A stretch of 64,000 nt of DNA from Mycobacterium xenopi (GCF_009936235.1 NZ_AP022314.1:1736001-1800000), one strand, 5' to 3'. Shown: positions 42,942-51,561, numbered from the stretch's first letter. Numbers and translations: made by a program. Notes: generated by a model not told the origin, from the letters alone.

Positions 42942-44411
42942 TCAACCATCGAGCGGCGGCAGCGCACCGTTGCTGACCACCGCCTGCAGCTCGACATACT
43001 CGCTTAGCCCCTCCGGGCCGAACTCGCGGCCGATGCCGGACTGCTTGAAACCGCCGAACGGTATCCCGATGTCGAGCATGTACATGTTGATGCCGTACGT
43101 GCCGGTGCGCACGCCCGCGGCGATCTCGAGGCCATGGGCGACATCGGCGGTCCACACCGATCCCGCCAGCCCGTAGTCGCTGTCGTTGGCGATGCGGATC
43201 GCGTCCTGCTCGTCGCGGTAGGTCAACACTGTCAGGACCGGTCCGAAGATCTCCTCGCGCGCGATGCGCATGTCGTTGCCGGCGTCGGTGAACAGGGTCG
43301 GGCGCACATACCACCCGCGGTCACTCGGCGGATCGTCGCCGCCGAGCACCATGCGGGCACCTTCGGCCACCCCGCAGCGGATATAGTCCTGCACCCGACG
43401 TTGTTGACGTTGGGCTACCAGGGGTCCGACATCGGTTGCTTCGTCAGCGGGATCGCCGACGCGCAGGCCCGCCATCATGTCGGCGAGCGCGTCGACGACC
43501 TCGTCGTGACGGCGTTCGCTGACCAGGATGCGCGTCTGCGCCACACACGCCTGCCCGTTGTTCATCAGGCTGGCCGTCTTCAGCCCGGCGACGGTCTTGT
43601 CGATGTCGGCGTCGTCGAGAATGATCGCCGCCGACTTGCCACCCAGTTCCAGGCTCACCCGCTTGAGCTGCTCGCCGCAGATCGCGGCGATACGACGCCC
43701 GGTGGCGCTGGACCCGGTGAACGCGATCTTGTCCACACCGGGATGGCGCACCAGGCATTCCCCGACGTCGCGGCCCCCGGGCACGATCGACACCACGCCC
43801 TCCGGTAGGTCGACCTCCTCCAGCATTTCTGCCAACCACAATGCGTCCAACGGTGTTTCGGGTGCCGGTTTGACGACCACCGTGCAACCGGCGATCAGCG
43901 CCGGGATCAGTTTCGGCATGATCAGGAACTGCGGCACATTCCACGGCACGATCGCACCCACCACGCCGGCCGGCGCCTTGCGCAGGTGTACCTCACCGAG
44001 CACGCCCGGCCGCCGCTCCTCCCAGCGAAACTCGCGGCCGGTGGCCAGGGCCAGCTGCATCATGTGGGCCGCGCCGGCTGCCTGGCCCATGCGGGAGAAA
44101 CTGCGCGGAGACCCCATTTCCGCGGTGATCAGGTCGGCCATCTCGTCAATGTGGCCGGCATAGATCGTGGCCAGTTTCTCGACTTTTTCCATACGCTCGC
44201 GTGGCTTTAGTCGGGGCCAGGGGCCGTCGTCGAAGGCCCGTCGCGCGGCGGTGACCGCAGCATCGACGTCCTCGGGGCCGGCCTCCGGGCACTCGCCGAC
44301 CGGCTGTTCGGAATGCGGCGAGATCACCGTGAGCCGGCGGCCTGTGGCGGGTTTTCGCCAGCGTCCTCCGATGAACAGTTCGTCATACCAACGGTGGCCG
44401 GGATCGGTCAT
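42942..44411 (-). CDS. NAD(P)-dependent aldehyde dehydrogenase (489 aa)
   Basis: A classical aldehyde dehydrogenase oxidising an aldehyde to the acid. The nucleotide region VPWNVPQFL and FTGSSATGRRIA, catalytic Glu255 in LELGGKS, and nucleophilic Cys289 in NNGQACVAQ are intact, as are EEIFGPVLTVL and PFGGFKQSGIGREFG. ATG 44411 follows GAGGTGG. It is likely to work after an alcohol dehydrogenase step (for example the product of 8699). The promoter contains one of the AT-rich motifs (44448-44463). Confidence 0.92.
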   Translation of the reverse strand: MTDPGHRWYDELFIGGRWRKPATGRRLTVISPHSEQPVGECPEAGPEDVDAAVTAARRAFDDGPWPRLKPRERMEKVEKLATIYAGHIDEMADLITAEMGSPRSFSRMGQAAGAAHMMQLALATGREFRWEERRPGVLGEVHLRKAPAGVVGAIVPWNVPQFLIMPKLIPALIAGCTVVVKPAPETPLDALWLAEMLEEVDLPEGVVSIVPGGRDVGECLVRHPGVDKIAFTGSSATGRRIAAICGEQLKRVSLELGGKSAAIILDDADIDKTVAGLKTASLMNNGQACVAQTRILVSERRHDEVVDALADMMAGLRVGDPADEATDVGPLVAQRQQRRVQDYIRCGVAEGARMVLGGDDPPSDRGWYVRPTLFTDAGNDMRIAREEIFGPVLTVLTYRDEQDAIRIANDSDYGLAGSVWTADVAHGLEIAAGVRTGTYGINMYMLDIGIPFGGFKQSGIGREFGPEGLSEYVELQAVVSNGALPPLDG

Positions 44412-44447
44412 CGGCACCACCTCGAAAAGGGATTCGGCTAACAGTGC

Positions 44448-44463
44448 TAATATAGTAAAAAAG
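44448..44463. promoter_or_regulatory. AT-rich motif in aldehyde dehydrogenase / CrtC-like divergent promoter
   Basis: TAATATAGTAAAAAAG, 62 bp between divergent starts. TATAGT at 44451-44456 could be a -10 box for the plus-strand gene at 44473. It matches the motifs at 11163, 33130 and 38747 in the ATAGTA core. Confidence 0.5.
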
Positions 44464-44472
44464 CGAGGCGAT

Positions 44473-45657
44473 GTGAGCGAGCAACTACGGGTGGACATTG
44501 AGTGGTGCCGCTATCCCTTTCAGCTGGTGCCCGACGACGATATGCTGCGGTTCCCTGCCGCGGAAGGCCAACACCCAGATCACGAGTCGGACACCTGGTT
44601 TATCGCTGGTGAGCTGAACGGCACGTCCGGTCGCTCTTTCGCGTTCTTGACCATTTTCAACAAGAATCGCCCCGGCGGGTCGGTGGTGGCCGACTTCTAC
44701 ACGATGGCGCTATTTGATTGCGACACAGGGACATACGGCACGTACACGGACTACGACATGCCCCCGGCCAACCTTAAGCGGTCAGGTCCGCGCAAGTTGG
44801 CCGCGGCCACAGGACATCTCGACCTCAGCTACAACGGTGGGGTCGGGACAGCGGTGTGGACGACCTGCCGCGGCAGTGACGGTCAACTGCTGCCCTACAC
44901 CTACCGGGTGAACTTGGTCGGCGTCGACCAAGCGGGTCAGCTGATGCAGCTCGAGCTCGATGTGACACCAACACGTGCACCAGTGCCCGTCGGTGCATCG
45001 CGATACCACGGCAAGATCGCTTGCTTCGGTCAGCCCGACACTTATTCCTATTTCCAGACCAGGATGGCGATGACGGGGACGTTGCGCTGGGGCGAGCTGC
45101 GCGAGCAAGTCAGCGGCGACGCCGGACATGTGGATCGACAGTGGTTTCCCAAATACGCCGGTGGCGGTGGCACCGGGGGAGACCCGCGGGCGCGGTCACA
45201 CGAGTGGCGCACCATCAACCTGGACAACGGTATCGATCTGACCATCTGGCGGCAGTTTGACCGTACGAACAGCAATGCGCTGCAACCGTTCTCCGGTGTC
45301 ACGGTCAGCTATCCAGACTCGCCCCCGGACTGCTTCGAGGATGTCGAGGTCAACGTCGACACCTATGTGCGATGGCCGGATTCGGTTCGCCCACTGATCC
45401 CGCCGCTGTCGGCGGTCCGCTACATGCCCGATCGGCACCGGCTTAGCTGCGCCGCACTGCAATTAGAACTCACCGGGGAGCCGTTGGTGGCCGCCCCGGC
45501 TCATTCGCTGCCGATCGAATATATGGAGGGTCCGTACCACTATCAAGGAACCCTGCGCGGAGAAGCGGTGGGCGGGTTCGGGTTCTACGAACGCTCGCTG
45601 GCGCTGTACCGCGAGTGGGAGCTCGATGAGGTGCGGGCACTCGACCAACGAAGCTAA
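44473..45657 (+). CDS. CrtC/AttH-like lipocalin-fold protein (394 aa)
   Basis: Resembles the hydroxyneurosporene synthase (CrtC)/AttH family, double lipocalin-like barrels that hydrate isoprenoid double bonds (CrtC) or have unknown roles. Landmarks are SDTWFIAGELNGTSGRSFAF, NGGVGTAVWTT, GHVDRQWFPKYAGG (the HxDxQW-like conserved motif) and EYMEGPYHYQGTLRGEAVGG plus FGFYERS. GTG 44473 follows GAGG. The gene ends four bases into the convergent Rieske gene. Similarity is at fold and motif level; hydration of a terpenoid-like substrate is speculative. Confidence 0.7.
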   Translation: MSEQLRVDIEWCRYPFQLVPDDDMLRFPAAEGQHPDHESDTWFIAGELNGTSGRSFAFLTIFNKNRPGGSVVADFYTMALFDCDTGTYGTYTDYDMPPANLKRSGPRKLAAATGHLDLSYNGGVGTAVWTTCRGSDGQLLPYTYRVNLVGVDQAGQLMQLELDVTPTRAPVPVGASRYHGKIACFGQPDTYSYFQTRMAMTGTLRWGELREQVSGDAGHVDRQWFPKYAGGGGTGGDPRARSHEWRTINLDNGIDLTIWRQFDRTNSNALQPFSGVTVSYPDSPPDCFEDVEVNVDTYVRWPDSVRPLIPPLSAVRYMPDRHRLSCAALQLELTGEPLVAAPAHSLPIEYMEGPYHYQGTLRGEAVGGFGFYERSLALYREWELDEVRALDQRS

Positions 45658-46790
45658 CCGGCGATGGCGTCGTCCCAGCTGCGGTGGCGGTGCTGCAGCC
45701 CGGGCTCGTTGCGGCCAAACAACAAGTGGTCGTGGGCGCCTGACTCCAGGTTGGCTTGCAGCTTCGCGGCCAGCCGGTAGTCCTCGTCACGCACCGTGGC
45801 ATGGGCATAGTCGAAGACGGCTCGGGCACCGGCGGCCACCGATTCGTCGGACAGATCCAACGGCGTCGAGTTTTGATGCACGGTAATGGATCTGCCCGGC
45901 TTGTCGCCTGGGTAGATCCGAAACAGCTCGCCGTTGGCGATGGTCACCGACAGCACGATGTTCGGGAACAGCGCGTAGATCACCACCATGTTGTGGAACG
46001 GGTCCCACTGGTCTTCGGGAATGTTCTCCAACTCCAGGATCGAGTTGAGCGGGAAGATCAGCCGGTGATGAGCGCCGTATTCGTCGAAGACCGTGCAGTT
46101 GCTCCTAGCGATTTTGGCGAACGTCTCTCGGTGCACGGTGGCGAAATGGTAATTCTCCGAAAAGGTGTCGACCGCCAGTTTCCAGTTGATGGGAAAGTCG
46201 AGCACTTTCTCACCCAGCGGGGACCACCGTCCGATACCCCAGGAGTCGAGTTCGTCCGCCAGCGACCCCAGGTGCGCGGCGACATCCAACGTCGCACCCG
46301 AATCCAATGCGATCCAGAGGAACCCGGCGAACTCGGCGGCCGGCAGCTCGGTCAGGCCGTCTGACTTCACGGCGACCCCTGGGAAGCCTTCACGGCCGGG
46401 AACGCCGACCAGCCGCCCGGTGTTGTCGTACGTCCACGCGTGGTAAGGGCAGCTGAAGCGTTTTGCGGTGCCGCATCCACTCACCACCTGCGACTGGCGG
46501 TGCAGACAGACGTTGTTGAACGCCTTGACTGTTCCACCCGACGTCCTGGTCAGCAGGATCGACCGACCCATCACGGTCTTGGTGCAGTAGCTGCCGGGCT
46601 CCGGCAGCTCCGAGACGTAGCCGACCAGCTGGGGGCTGGCCATCAGCATTGCCCTCTCGCGTTCGTGTCGCTCAACCGAGGTGTAGTCCCGGGCGTCGAC
46701 AGTCTGCTCGGTGGGCGCCAGGTCGGTCGTCTTGTCACGCGCGAGCTTTAGTGCCCGGCGCGTCAGGTCGATAAGCTGATCGCGGTCCAT
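45654..46790 (-). CDS. Rieske oxygenase (378 aa)
   Basis: A third Rieske non-haem iron oxygenase. Cluster ligands are Cys95, His97, Cys114 and His117 (CLHRQ...CPYHAWTY); the iron site is in DTFSENYHFATVH. DDHLLF-like LESGAHDHLLFGRNEPGLQH near the end is common in ring-hydroxylating alpha subunits. No small subunit or reductase is adjacent. The ATG at 46790 lies six bases from a -10-like box of a MerR-type promoter, so a leaderless mRNA is likely. Confidence 0.9.
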   Translation of the reverse strand: MDRDQLIDLTRRALKLARDKTTDLAPTEQTVDARDYTSVERHERERAMLMASPQLVGYVSELPEPGSYCTKTVMGRSILLTRTSGGTVKAFNNVCLHRQSQVVSGCGTAKRFSCPYHAWTYDNTGRLVGVPGREGFPGVAVKSDGLTELPAAEFAGFLWIALDSGATLDVAAHLGSLADELDSWGIGRWSPLGEKVLDFPINWKLAVDTFSENYHFATVHRETFAKIARSNCTVFDEYGAHHRLIFPLNSILELENIPEDQWDPFHNMVVIYALFPNIVLSVTIANGELFRIYPGDKPGRSITVHQNSTPLDLSDESVAAGARAVFDYAHATVRDEDYRLAAKLQANLESGAHDHLLFGRNEPGLQHRHRSWDDAIAG

Positions 46791-46796
46791 GTCCCC

Positions 46797-46829
46797 AGTA
46801 CAGACCTTGCCACGGTTGTAGGGTCAAGT
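46797..46829. promoter_or_regulatory. MerR-type promoter with 19-bp spacer
   Basis: On the minus strand TTGACC (46827-46822) and TGTACT (46802-46797) are separated by 19 bases, the long spacing typical of MerR-controlled promoters. The spacer region carries an imperfect dyad ACCTTGCC (46804-46811) and GGGTCAAGT (46821-46829). The TSS would fall at or near the Rieske ATG at 46790. On the plus strand TAGGGT at 46819-46824 could give a leaderless MerR transcript from GTG 46831. Confidence 0.55.
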
Positions 46830-46830
46830 T

Positions 46831-47700
46831 GTGGCTGAGCAGTTGCTGATCGGCGACGTCACGGCCCTGACCGGAATCGCGCCGGGCCGCATCCGCCACT
46901 ACGAGAAGATCGGGCTGTTGCGGGCCGATCACCTGTCCAACGGTTACCGGGTCTTCGACGTCGAGCAGGTGCTCGACTTGCTGCGCATCGACTTGCTGCG
47001 CAGCTTGGGCGTGAGCATCAAGGACATCCAGCGATTGGCCCACCAGACCGCTCTGGCCGACGTCCTCGAGGAGCACCGTGCTTCGCTAGTGGCCCAGCGC
47101 GACCGGTTGGACCGACTGATCGCTGCCATCGACGCCGCCACCGACATCGCCGACGCCGACGTCAACGAGTGCATCCTGCAGCGGCTTGCGACCTCGCATC
47201 GGCACAGCATCGGTGTCATCGGCCGGCTCAGCGCCCCGTTGTCTCCGGCGACCGCAGCGATGTACGCCGACCTATTCGACAAGTGGCAGCTGCCGGTTCC
47301 CGCGCTGTTCGGGCAGATGGTGTTGCCGCCGGCGGCCAGCACGCTGCTGGAGGAGCTCGCCGAGACGCCGGGGCGCGACGTGCTGTTCGCCCGGCTGCGC
47401 CAACTCGCTCGCGACGTCGTCGCGCTCGGCGAAAACAACGCCGCCGCAACCGAGCTCGCCCAGGCCTGGATCGAGCAGCAACTGGCCGACCCGCTGCCCG
47501 ACGACGTGGTCGCTGTGCTGCGCGGCGTCCAACCGTTGCTTGAGCACGACCCCGTGATCGTCCAGGGTTTCCGCACCTGGGCCGCGTCGATCACCCCGGC
47601 GGCAGCCCGTTTCATCGACGAGATGGCCCGGGAGACCGCGCGCCGCGAGCTGGAGACCGTCAGCGTCATCGTCTTGCCACCGGCACCCGTCGAGCCTTGA
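46831..47700 (+). CDS. MerR-family transcriptional regulator (289 aa)
   Basis: The N-terminus is a MerR winged helix: LLIGDVTALTGIAPGRIRHY, EKIGLLRADHLSNGYRVFDV, then RSLGVSIKDIQRLAHQ and a coiled-coil dimerisation segment around residues 78-105. The C-terminal about 180 residues resemble the effector-binding part of TipA-like or related regulators with no Cys pair for metals. It starts GTG immediately after the operator-like sequence and diverges from the Rieske gene it probably activates. Confidence 0.85.
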   Translation: MAEQLLIGDVTALTGIAPGRIRHYEKIGLLRADHLSNGYRVFDVEQVLDLLRIDLLRSLGVSIKDIQRLAHQTALADVLEEHRASLVAQRDRLDRLIAAIDAATDIADADVNECILQRLATSHRHSIGVIGRLSAPLSPATAAMYADLFDKWQLPVPALFGQMVLPPAASTLLEELAETPGRDVLFARLRQLARDVVALGENNAAATELAQAWIEQQLADPLPDDVVAVLRGVQPLLEHDPVIVQGFRTWAASITPAAARFIDEMARETARRELETVSVIVLPPAPVEP

Positions 47701-47709
47701 CGCTAACTT

Positions 47710-47715
47710 TATAAT
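47710..47715 (+). promoter_or_regulatory. TATAAT -10 box upstream of amidohydrolase gene
   Basis: A perfect TATAAT in an otherwise GC-rich 56-bp spacer after the MerR stop and 41 bases before ATG 47757. A good -35 is not obvious. Confidence 0.45.
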
Positions 47716-47756
47716 CTTTACAGAGACAGTGCAGCGGACTGAAGAAGGTGCAACCG

Positions 47757-49049
47757 ATGGATATCAACGACCTGGTTCTGGTCAGTGTTGACGACCACGT
47801 CGTAGAACCACCCGATGTTTTCGAAGGCCGGCTCCCGGCGAAATACGTCGAGTTCGCCCCGAAGTTCGTCACCAACCCCGACGGCACCAACGTCTGGCAG
47901 TACAACGGCGAGACCATCAGCAACGTCGCGCTGAACGCCGTCGCCGGGCGCCCCAAGGAAGAGTACGGAATCGAGCCCACGTCGTTCTCCCAGTTGCGGC
48001 CGGGCACCTACGACCACAACGAACGCGTCAAGGACATGAGCGCCAACGGTGTGCTCGGATCGTTGTGCTTCCCGTCGTTCCCTCAGTTCTGCGGCCAGTT
48101 GTTTGCTCGTACCAAAGACAAGGATGTCGCGCTGGCGATGGTACGGGCCTACAACGACTGGCACATCGACGAATGGTGTGGCAGTCATCCCGGCCGGTTC
48201 ATTCCGTGTGCCCTTCCCGCGATCTGGGATCCGGAGGTCATGGCGGCCGAGATCCGGCGGGTCGCCAAAAAGGGTTGTCATGCCATCACTTTCAGCGAGA
48301 ACCCGTCCAAATTGGGCTGGCCGTCGATCCACTCCGATCACTGGGACCCGGTGTGGCGGGTGTGCAGCGAGGAAGCGGTGGTCGTGTGCATGCACATCGG
48401 TTCGTCGTCGCAGCTGAGTATCACGTCGCCCGACGCGCCGATGGACGTGTTGATCACTTTGCAGCCGATGAACATCGTGCAGGCGGCGGCCGACCTGGTG
48501 TGGTCACCGATGCTGCGCAAATTCCCGGACCTCAAAGTGGCGCTGTCCGAAGGCGGGATCGGCTGGATTCCTTACTTTCTGGAGCGGATCGACTACAACT
48601 ACGACCGCCACCACGCCTGGACCGGCCAGGACTTCGGCGACAAGCTGCCCAGCGAGGTATTCAACGAGCACGTCATCACGTGCTTCATCGACGACAAATT
48701 CGGGATGGCCAGCCGCGGGGCGCTCGACATCGACATGGTCACTTGGGAATGCGACTACCCGCACTCCGACTCGAACTGGCCGCAGTCACCCGAGGTGTTC
48801 GCGCAGTCGATCGATGGGGCCAGCGACGAGGAGATCGACAAGATCACCCACCGCAATGCCATGCGGCACTTCCACTATGACCCCTTCCCGCTGTTGGGCG
48901 GCAAAGAGAACTGCACGGTCGGCGCGCTGCGCAAGTCGGTGGAGGGCCACGATGTCACGATCCGATCGCAACGCCGCGAGGGTGACCAGCGCACCGGCAT
49001 GACCGCCGCCGCCGATTTGCAGAAGATGGCCTCGGCGGCCGCCGAATAG
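47757..49049 (+). CDS. Amidohydrolase family 2 protein (430 aa)
   Basis: A TIM-barrel metal-dependent hydrolase or decarboxylase. LVSVDDHVVEPPDVFEGRLP gives the N-terminal metal-binding region, VVCMHIGSSSQLSI the central His, and WECDYPHSDSNWPQ the C-terminal Asp/His motif; GRPKEEYGIEPTSFSQLRPG is typical of large actinobacterial members. I choose ATG 47757 with GAAGAAGG eight bases upstream; GTG 47748 is possible. It is only distantly similar to the protein at 24920. Likely acts on a ring or lactone intermediate. Confidence 0.85.
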   Translation: MDINDLVLVSVDDHVVEPPDVFEGRLPAKYVEFAPKFVTNPDGTNVWQYNGETISNVALNAVAGRPKEEYGIEPTSFSQLRPGTYDHNERVKDMSANGVLGSLCFPSFPQFCGQLFARTKDKDVALAMVRAYNDWHIDEWCGSHPGRFIPCALPAIWDPEVMAAEIRRVAKKGCHAITFSENPSKLGWPSIHSDHWDPVWRVCSEEAVVVCMHIGSSSQLSITSPDAPMDVLITLQPMNIVQAAADLVWSPMLRKFPDLKVALSEGGIGWIPYFLERIDYNYDRHHAWTGQDFGDKLPSEVFNEHVITCFIDDKFGMASRGALDIDMVTWECDYPHSDSNWPQSPEVFAQSIDGASDEEIDKITHRNAMRHFHYDPFPLLGGKENCTVGALRKSVEGHDVTIRSQRREGDQRTGMTAAADLQKMASAAAE

Positions 49050-49093
49050 CGTTCACGCCAGCCGCGACGCCCTAGGGTCCGAACTGCCGCCGG

Positions 49094-50671
49094 TCATCCA
49101 CCGGCGGGCTCCCAGGCGAACCCCCCAGGGGTTCCCACACAACTGACGGGTGCACCCGAATTCGAAATGGTGGTCGCGCCCGTCTGCTGGGGGCTGCAGG
49201 GCATGCCGACGGCTGGCTGGCTGTCGATGCCGGCGGCGGGGGCCGGCGACGGCGATGAGGGCATGGTCGTCGTCGGCCTCGTTGTCGCAGACGGGGTTCT
49301 CATGGTCGCTATTGGCGACGGAGTGGTGGTCGTCGGCGCAGGTGTGCCGCTGATCGGCAGTCCGGTGATCGCGGGCAGAGTGGCGGGGGCACTGGGCACT
49401 GCGATGGTGGTCACCGGCATCGGGGGTGGGGGCGCGATGCTGGTGGCTGAGCGCGGTGTTTCGACATCGGCCGGCGCGGGGTGGAAGTCAGAGCGCGAGC
49501 GCAGCGCCACGACGACGAGGAAGCCGATCAGCACGACCGCGACGGCGAGGACGACCGACGCGGCTCGCGGCGCCAGACGCCTCCCGGACGTCACTGGTCT
49601 GTCATCAGTGATCGCACTCGAGATCGCGGGCTCCGGAGACGTCACGGCATCGCCGATCTCGGCGTTGGGCTGGGGACCATGGTCGCCTGCCAGATCCACC
49701 GGAGCTGATACAGGTGGTGCGATCGCCCCTTCCCGAGCATCTGGCAGCTCGGCCAGGCCCCGTGTGTGGGCGGCCACGGTGTCGGTTTCAGGATCACCGG
49801 GGGCGGCAGGTGGCTCGGATCGGCTGAGCACTGGTTTGCTGTGGGCGGCCTTAACTGCGTTGGCGAAGTCTCGACAACGTGGGAACCTGTCGCCGGGCTC
49901 CTTGGCAAGTGCGCGAGAGATGGGCCCGTCGAAGGGCGCCAGTTGTGGCCGCACATCACCTGGCAGCGGCGGTGATTCGCTGAGATGCTTGCTAATCACC
50001 ACGGCGGGGTTGCCGTGCACGAACGGTGGCGAGCCGGTCAGAAGATGAAAAGCAGTGCACGCCAAGGCATATTGGTCAGCCCGGCCGTCGACCAATCTGT
50101 CCATCAGCTGTTCCGGCGCGGCATAACTTACATTGCCTACGGTCAAGTTTGTCGTTGTCACACCGTTGACATCGTCGAGGTGGGCAATACCCAAGTCGGC
50201 CAGTACGATTCGTCGTTCGTCGGATTCAGGCTGGGTGATGAAAACATTGCCCGGCTTCACCCGCCGGTGCACTAGCCCATGGTCGTGAGCGTAGTCGAGG
50301 GCATCAGCGATCCGGGCGACAATCTCGACCACCACGTGCGGCGGCATGCCCTCCGGATAGCTGTCGCGTACCAGCTGAGCCGCGGTGGCGCCGTCGATGT
50401 AGTCCACCGAAAGCCATAGCCGTTCGTCGTACTCGCCCCGGTCGTGCAGGCCGACGATGTGGGGGTGCCACAGCGCCGCCGCCAGGTCGGACTCTTGGAT
50501 GAACCGCGCGCGATACTCGGGGTCGGCCGAGACCTCCGCCGACAGAATCCTCAGCGCGTGACGGCGCGGCAACCTCGGATGCTCGGCCAGATATACCTCA
50601 CCGGCTGGCCCGCTACCCAGCAGCCGAACAATTTTGAACCCGGCAGCTGTCGCACCATCGGCCAGCGGCAT
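49094..50671 (-). CDS. Membrane-anchored Ser/Thr kinase-fold protein, predicted pseudokinase (525 aa)
   Basis: Residues about 10-275 have a Hanks-type kinase fold: glycine loop LGSGPAGEVYL, helix C Glu60, DLG at 159-161, APE at 185-187, and Asp199. The beta3 lysine is Arg41 (HALRIL) and the catalytic Asp of HRD is Arg137 (VHRRVKPGN), while Asn142 and Asp159 remain. A linker leads to a membrane helix at about 370-390, then a Pro/Thr/Ser-rich outer region of about 135 residues with two Cys near the C-terminus. It probably binds ligands or nucleotide and scaffolds signalling rather than phosphorylating. It is alone on the minus strand between the amidohydrolase and the core fas region. Confidence 0.88.
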   Translation of the reverse strand: MPLADGATAAGFKIVRLLGSGPAGEVYLAEHPRLPRRHALRILSAEVSADPEYRARFIQESDLAAALWHPHIVGLHDRGEYDERLWLSVDYIDGATAAQLVRDSYPEGMPPHVVVEIVARIADALDYAHDHGLVHRRVKPGNVFITQPESDERRIVLADLGIAHLDDVNGVTTTNLTVGNVSYAAPEQLMDRLVDGRADQYALACTAFHLLTGSPPFVHGNPAVVISKHLSESPPLPGDVRPQLAPFDGPISRALAKEPGDRFPRCRDFANAVKAAHSKPVLSRSEPPAAPGDPETDTVAAHTRGLAELPDAREGAIAPPVSAPVDLAGDHGPQPNAEIGDAVTSPEPAISSAITDDRPVTSGRRLAPRAASVVLAVAVVLIGFLVVVALRSRSDFHPAPADVETPRSATSIAPPPPMPVTTIAVPSAPATLPAITGLPISGTPAPTTTTPSPIATMRTPSATTRPTTTMPSSPSPAPAAGIDSQPAVGMPCSPQQTGATTISNSGAPVSCVGTPGGFAWEPAGG

Positions 50672-50831
50672 GGGGAGGATCGTAGCGAGCCGGGTGTGAA
50701 GTCAAAGTTCCGGTGCGCGCAACGAACTGGGAACCCATGCGTTCACCGTGGCTCGGCGCGACCGCCCGCTGCTGAGGTAATTGATCCATCTGGGGCCAGT
50801 GGCGTTGCTGTGACAGCTGATGCATTTGTCG

Positions 50832-50837
50832 TACGCT
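50832..50837 (+). promoter_or_regulatory. Putative -10 box for leaderless DUF1906 gene
   Basis: TACGCT ends seven bases before GTG 50845, which would place the TSS at the start codon. The direct repeat GCTGTGACA at 50807-50815 and 50835-50843 flanks the region. Confidence 0.4.
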
Positions 50838-50844
50838 GTGACAC

Positions 50845-51558
50845 GTGTCGATTTCCCGGCGTGACGTGCTCAAACTCGCGGCGGCGACGCCCGCGTTAGC
50901 GGGCCTGGGCGCGGTGCTGACCCCGGCGCCGGCGACCGCCAGCCCGCTGGGAATTTTGTTGGACTATGCGGCCGGAGTCATCCCAGCCAGCGAGATCAAA
51001 GCCGTCGGCGCGGCAGGTGCGATCCGGTATGTGTCCGATCGCAGGCCCGGCGGCGCATGGATGCTCGGCAAGCCCATTCAGCTCGACGAGGCGCGCGACC
51101 TGTACCGCAACGGGCTAAAGATCGTTTCCTGTTACCAATACGGCAAGCAAGAGACCGCTGACTGGCTGGGCGGGCAGAACGCCGGGATTTTGCACGCCAA
51201 GCGCGGCTGGCAGCTGCACCAAGCCGCCGGTGGCCCGATCGGGGCGCCGATCTATGCCTCGATCGATGACGATCCGTCCTATGAGCAGTACAAACAGCAG
51301 GTAGCGCCGTATCTGCGGGGCTGGGAGTCGGTGCTGGGCCATCAGCGGGTCGGCGTCTACGCCAACTCCAAGACAATCGACTGGGCACTACAGGATGGCT
51401 TGGGCTCCTACTTTTGGCAGCACAATTGGGGCTCCCCCAAGGGGTTCACCCATCCCGCGGCTCACCTACACCAGGTCGAGATCGACAAGCGCACCGTCGG
51501 CGGCGTCGGCGTCGACATCAACCACATCCTTAAGCCGCAGTTCGGCCAGTGGGATTAA
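50845..51558 (+). CDS. Tat-exported DUF1906 glycoside-hydrolase-like protein, Rv2525c-like (237 aa)
   Basis: The N-terminus MSISRRDVLKLAAATPALAG is a twin-arginine signal with a hydrophobic core and a TAS-like cleavage region near residue 33. The mature part (ILLDYAAGVIPASEIKAVGA, GLKIVSCYQYGKQETADWLG, IYASIDDDPSYEQYKQQVAP, GVYANSKTIDWAL) is a DUF1906 TIM-barrel like lysozyme-type glycoside hydrolases. In M. tuberculosis the orthologue sits next to fas, as here. GTG 50845 is used. It probably acts at the cell wall, though no carbohydrate activity is established by sequence. Confidence 0.9.
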   Translation: MSISRRDVLKLAAATPALAGLGAVLTPAPATASPLGILLDYAAGVIPASEIKAVGAAGAIRYVSDRRPGGAWMLGKPIQLDEARDLYRNGLKIVSCYQYGKQETADWLGGQNAGILHAKRGWQLHQAAGGPIGAPIYASIDDDPSYEQYKQQVAPYLRGWESVLGHQRVGVYANSKTIDWALQDGLGSYFWQHNWGSPKGFTHPAAHLHQVEIDKRTVGGVGVDINHILKPQFGQWD

Positions 51559-51561
51559 CGC

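Noticed and set aside
50807..50843. GCTGTGACA direct repeat as a CRP/Cmr-type operator
   Set aside because: The mycobacterial CRP palindrome TGTGA-N6-TCACA is not formed; two direct 9-mers alone are weak evidence.
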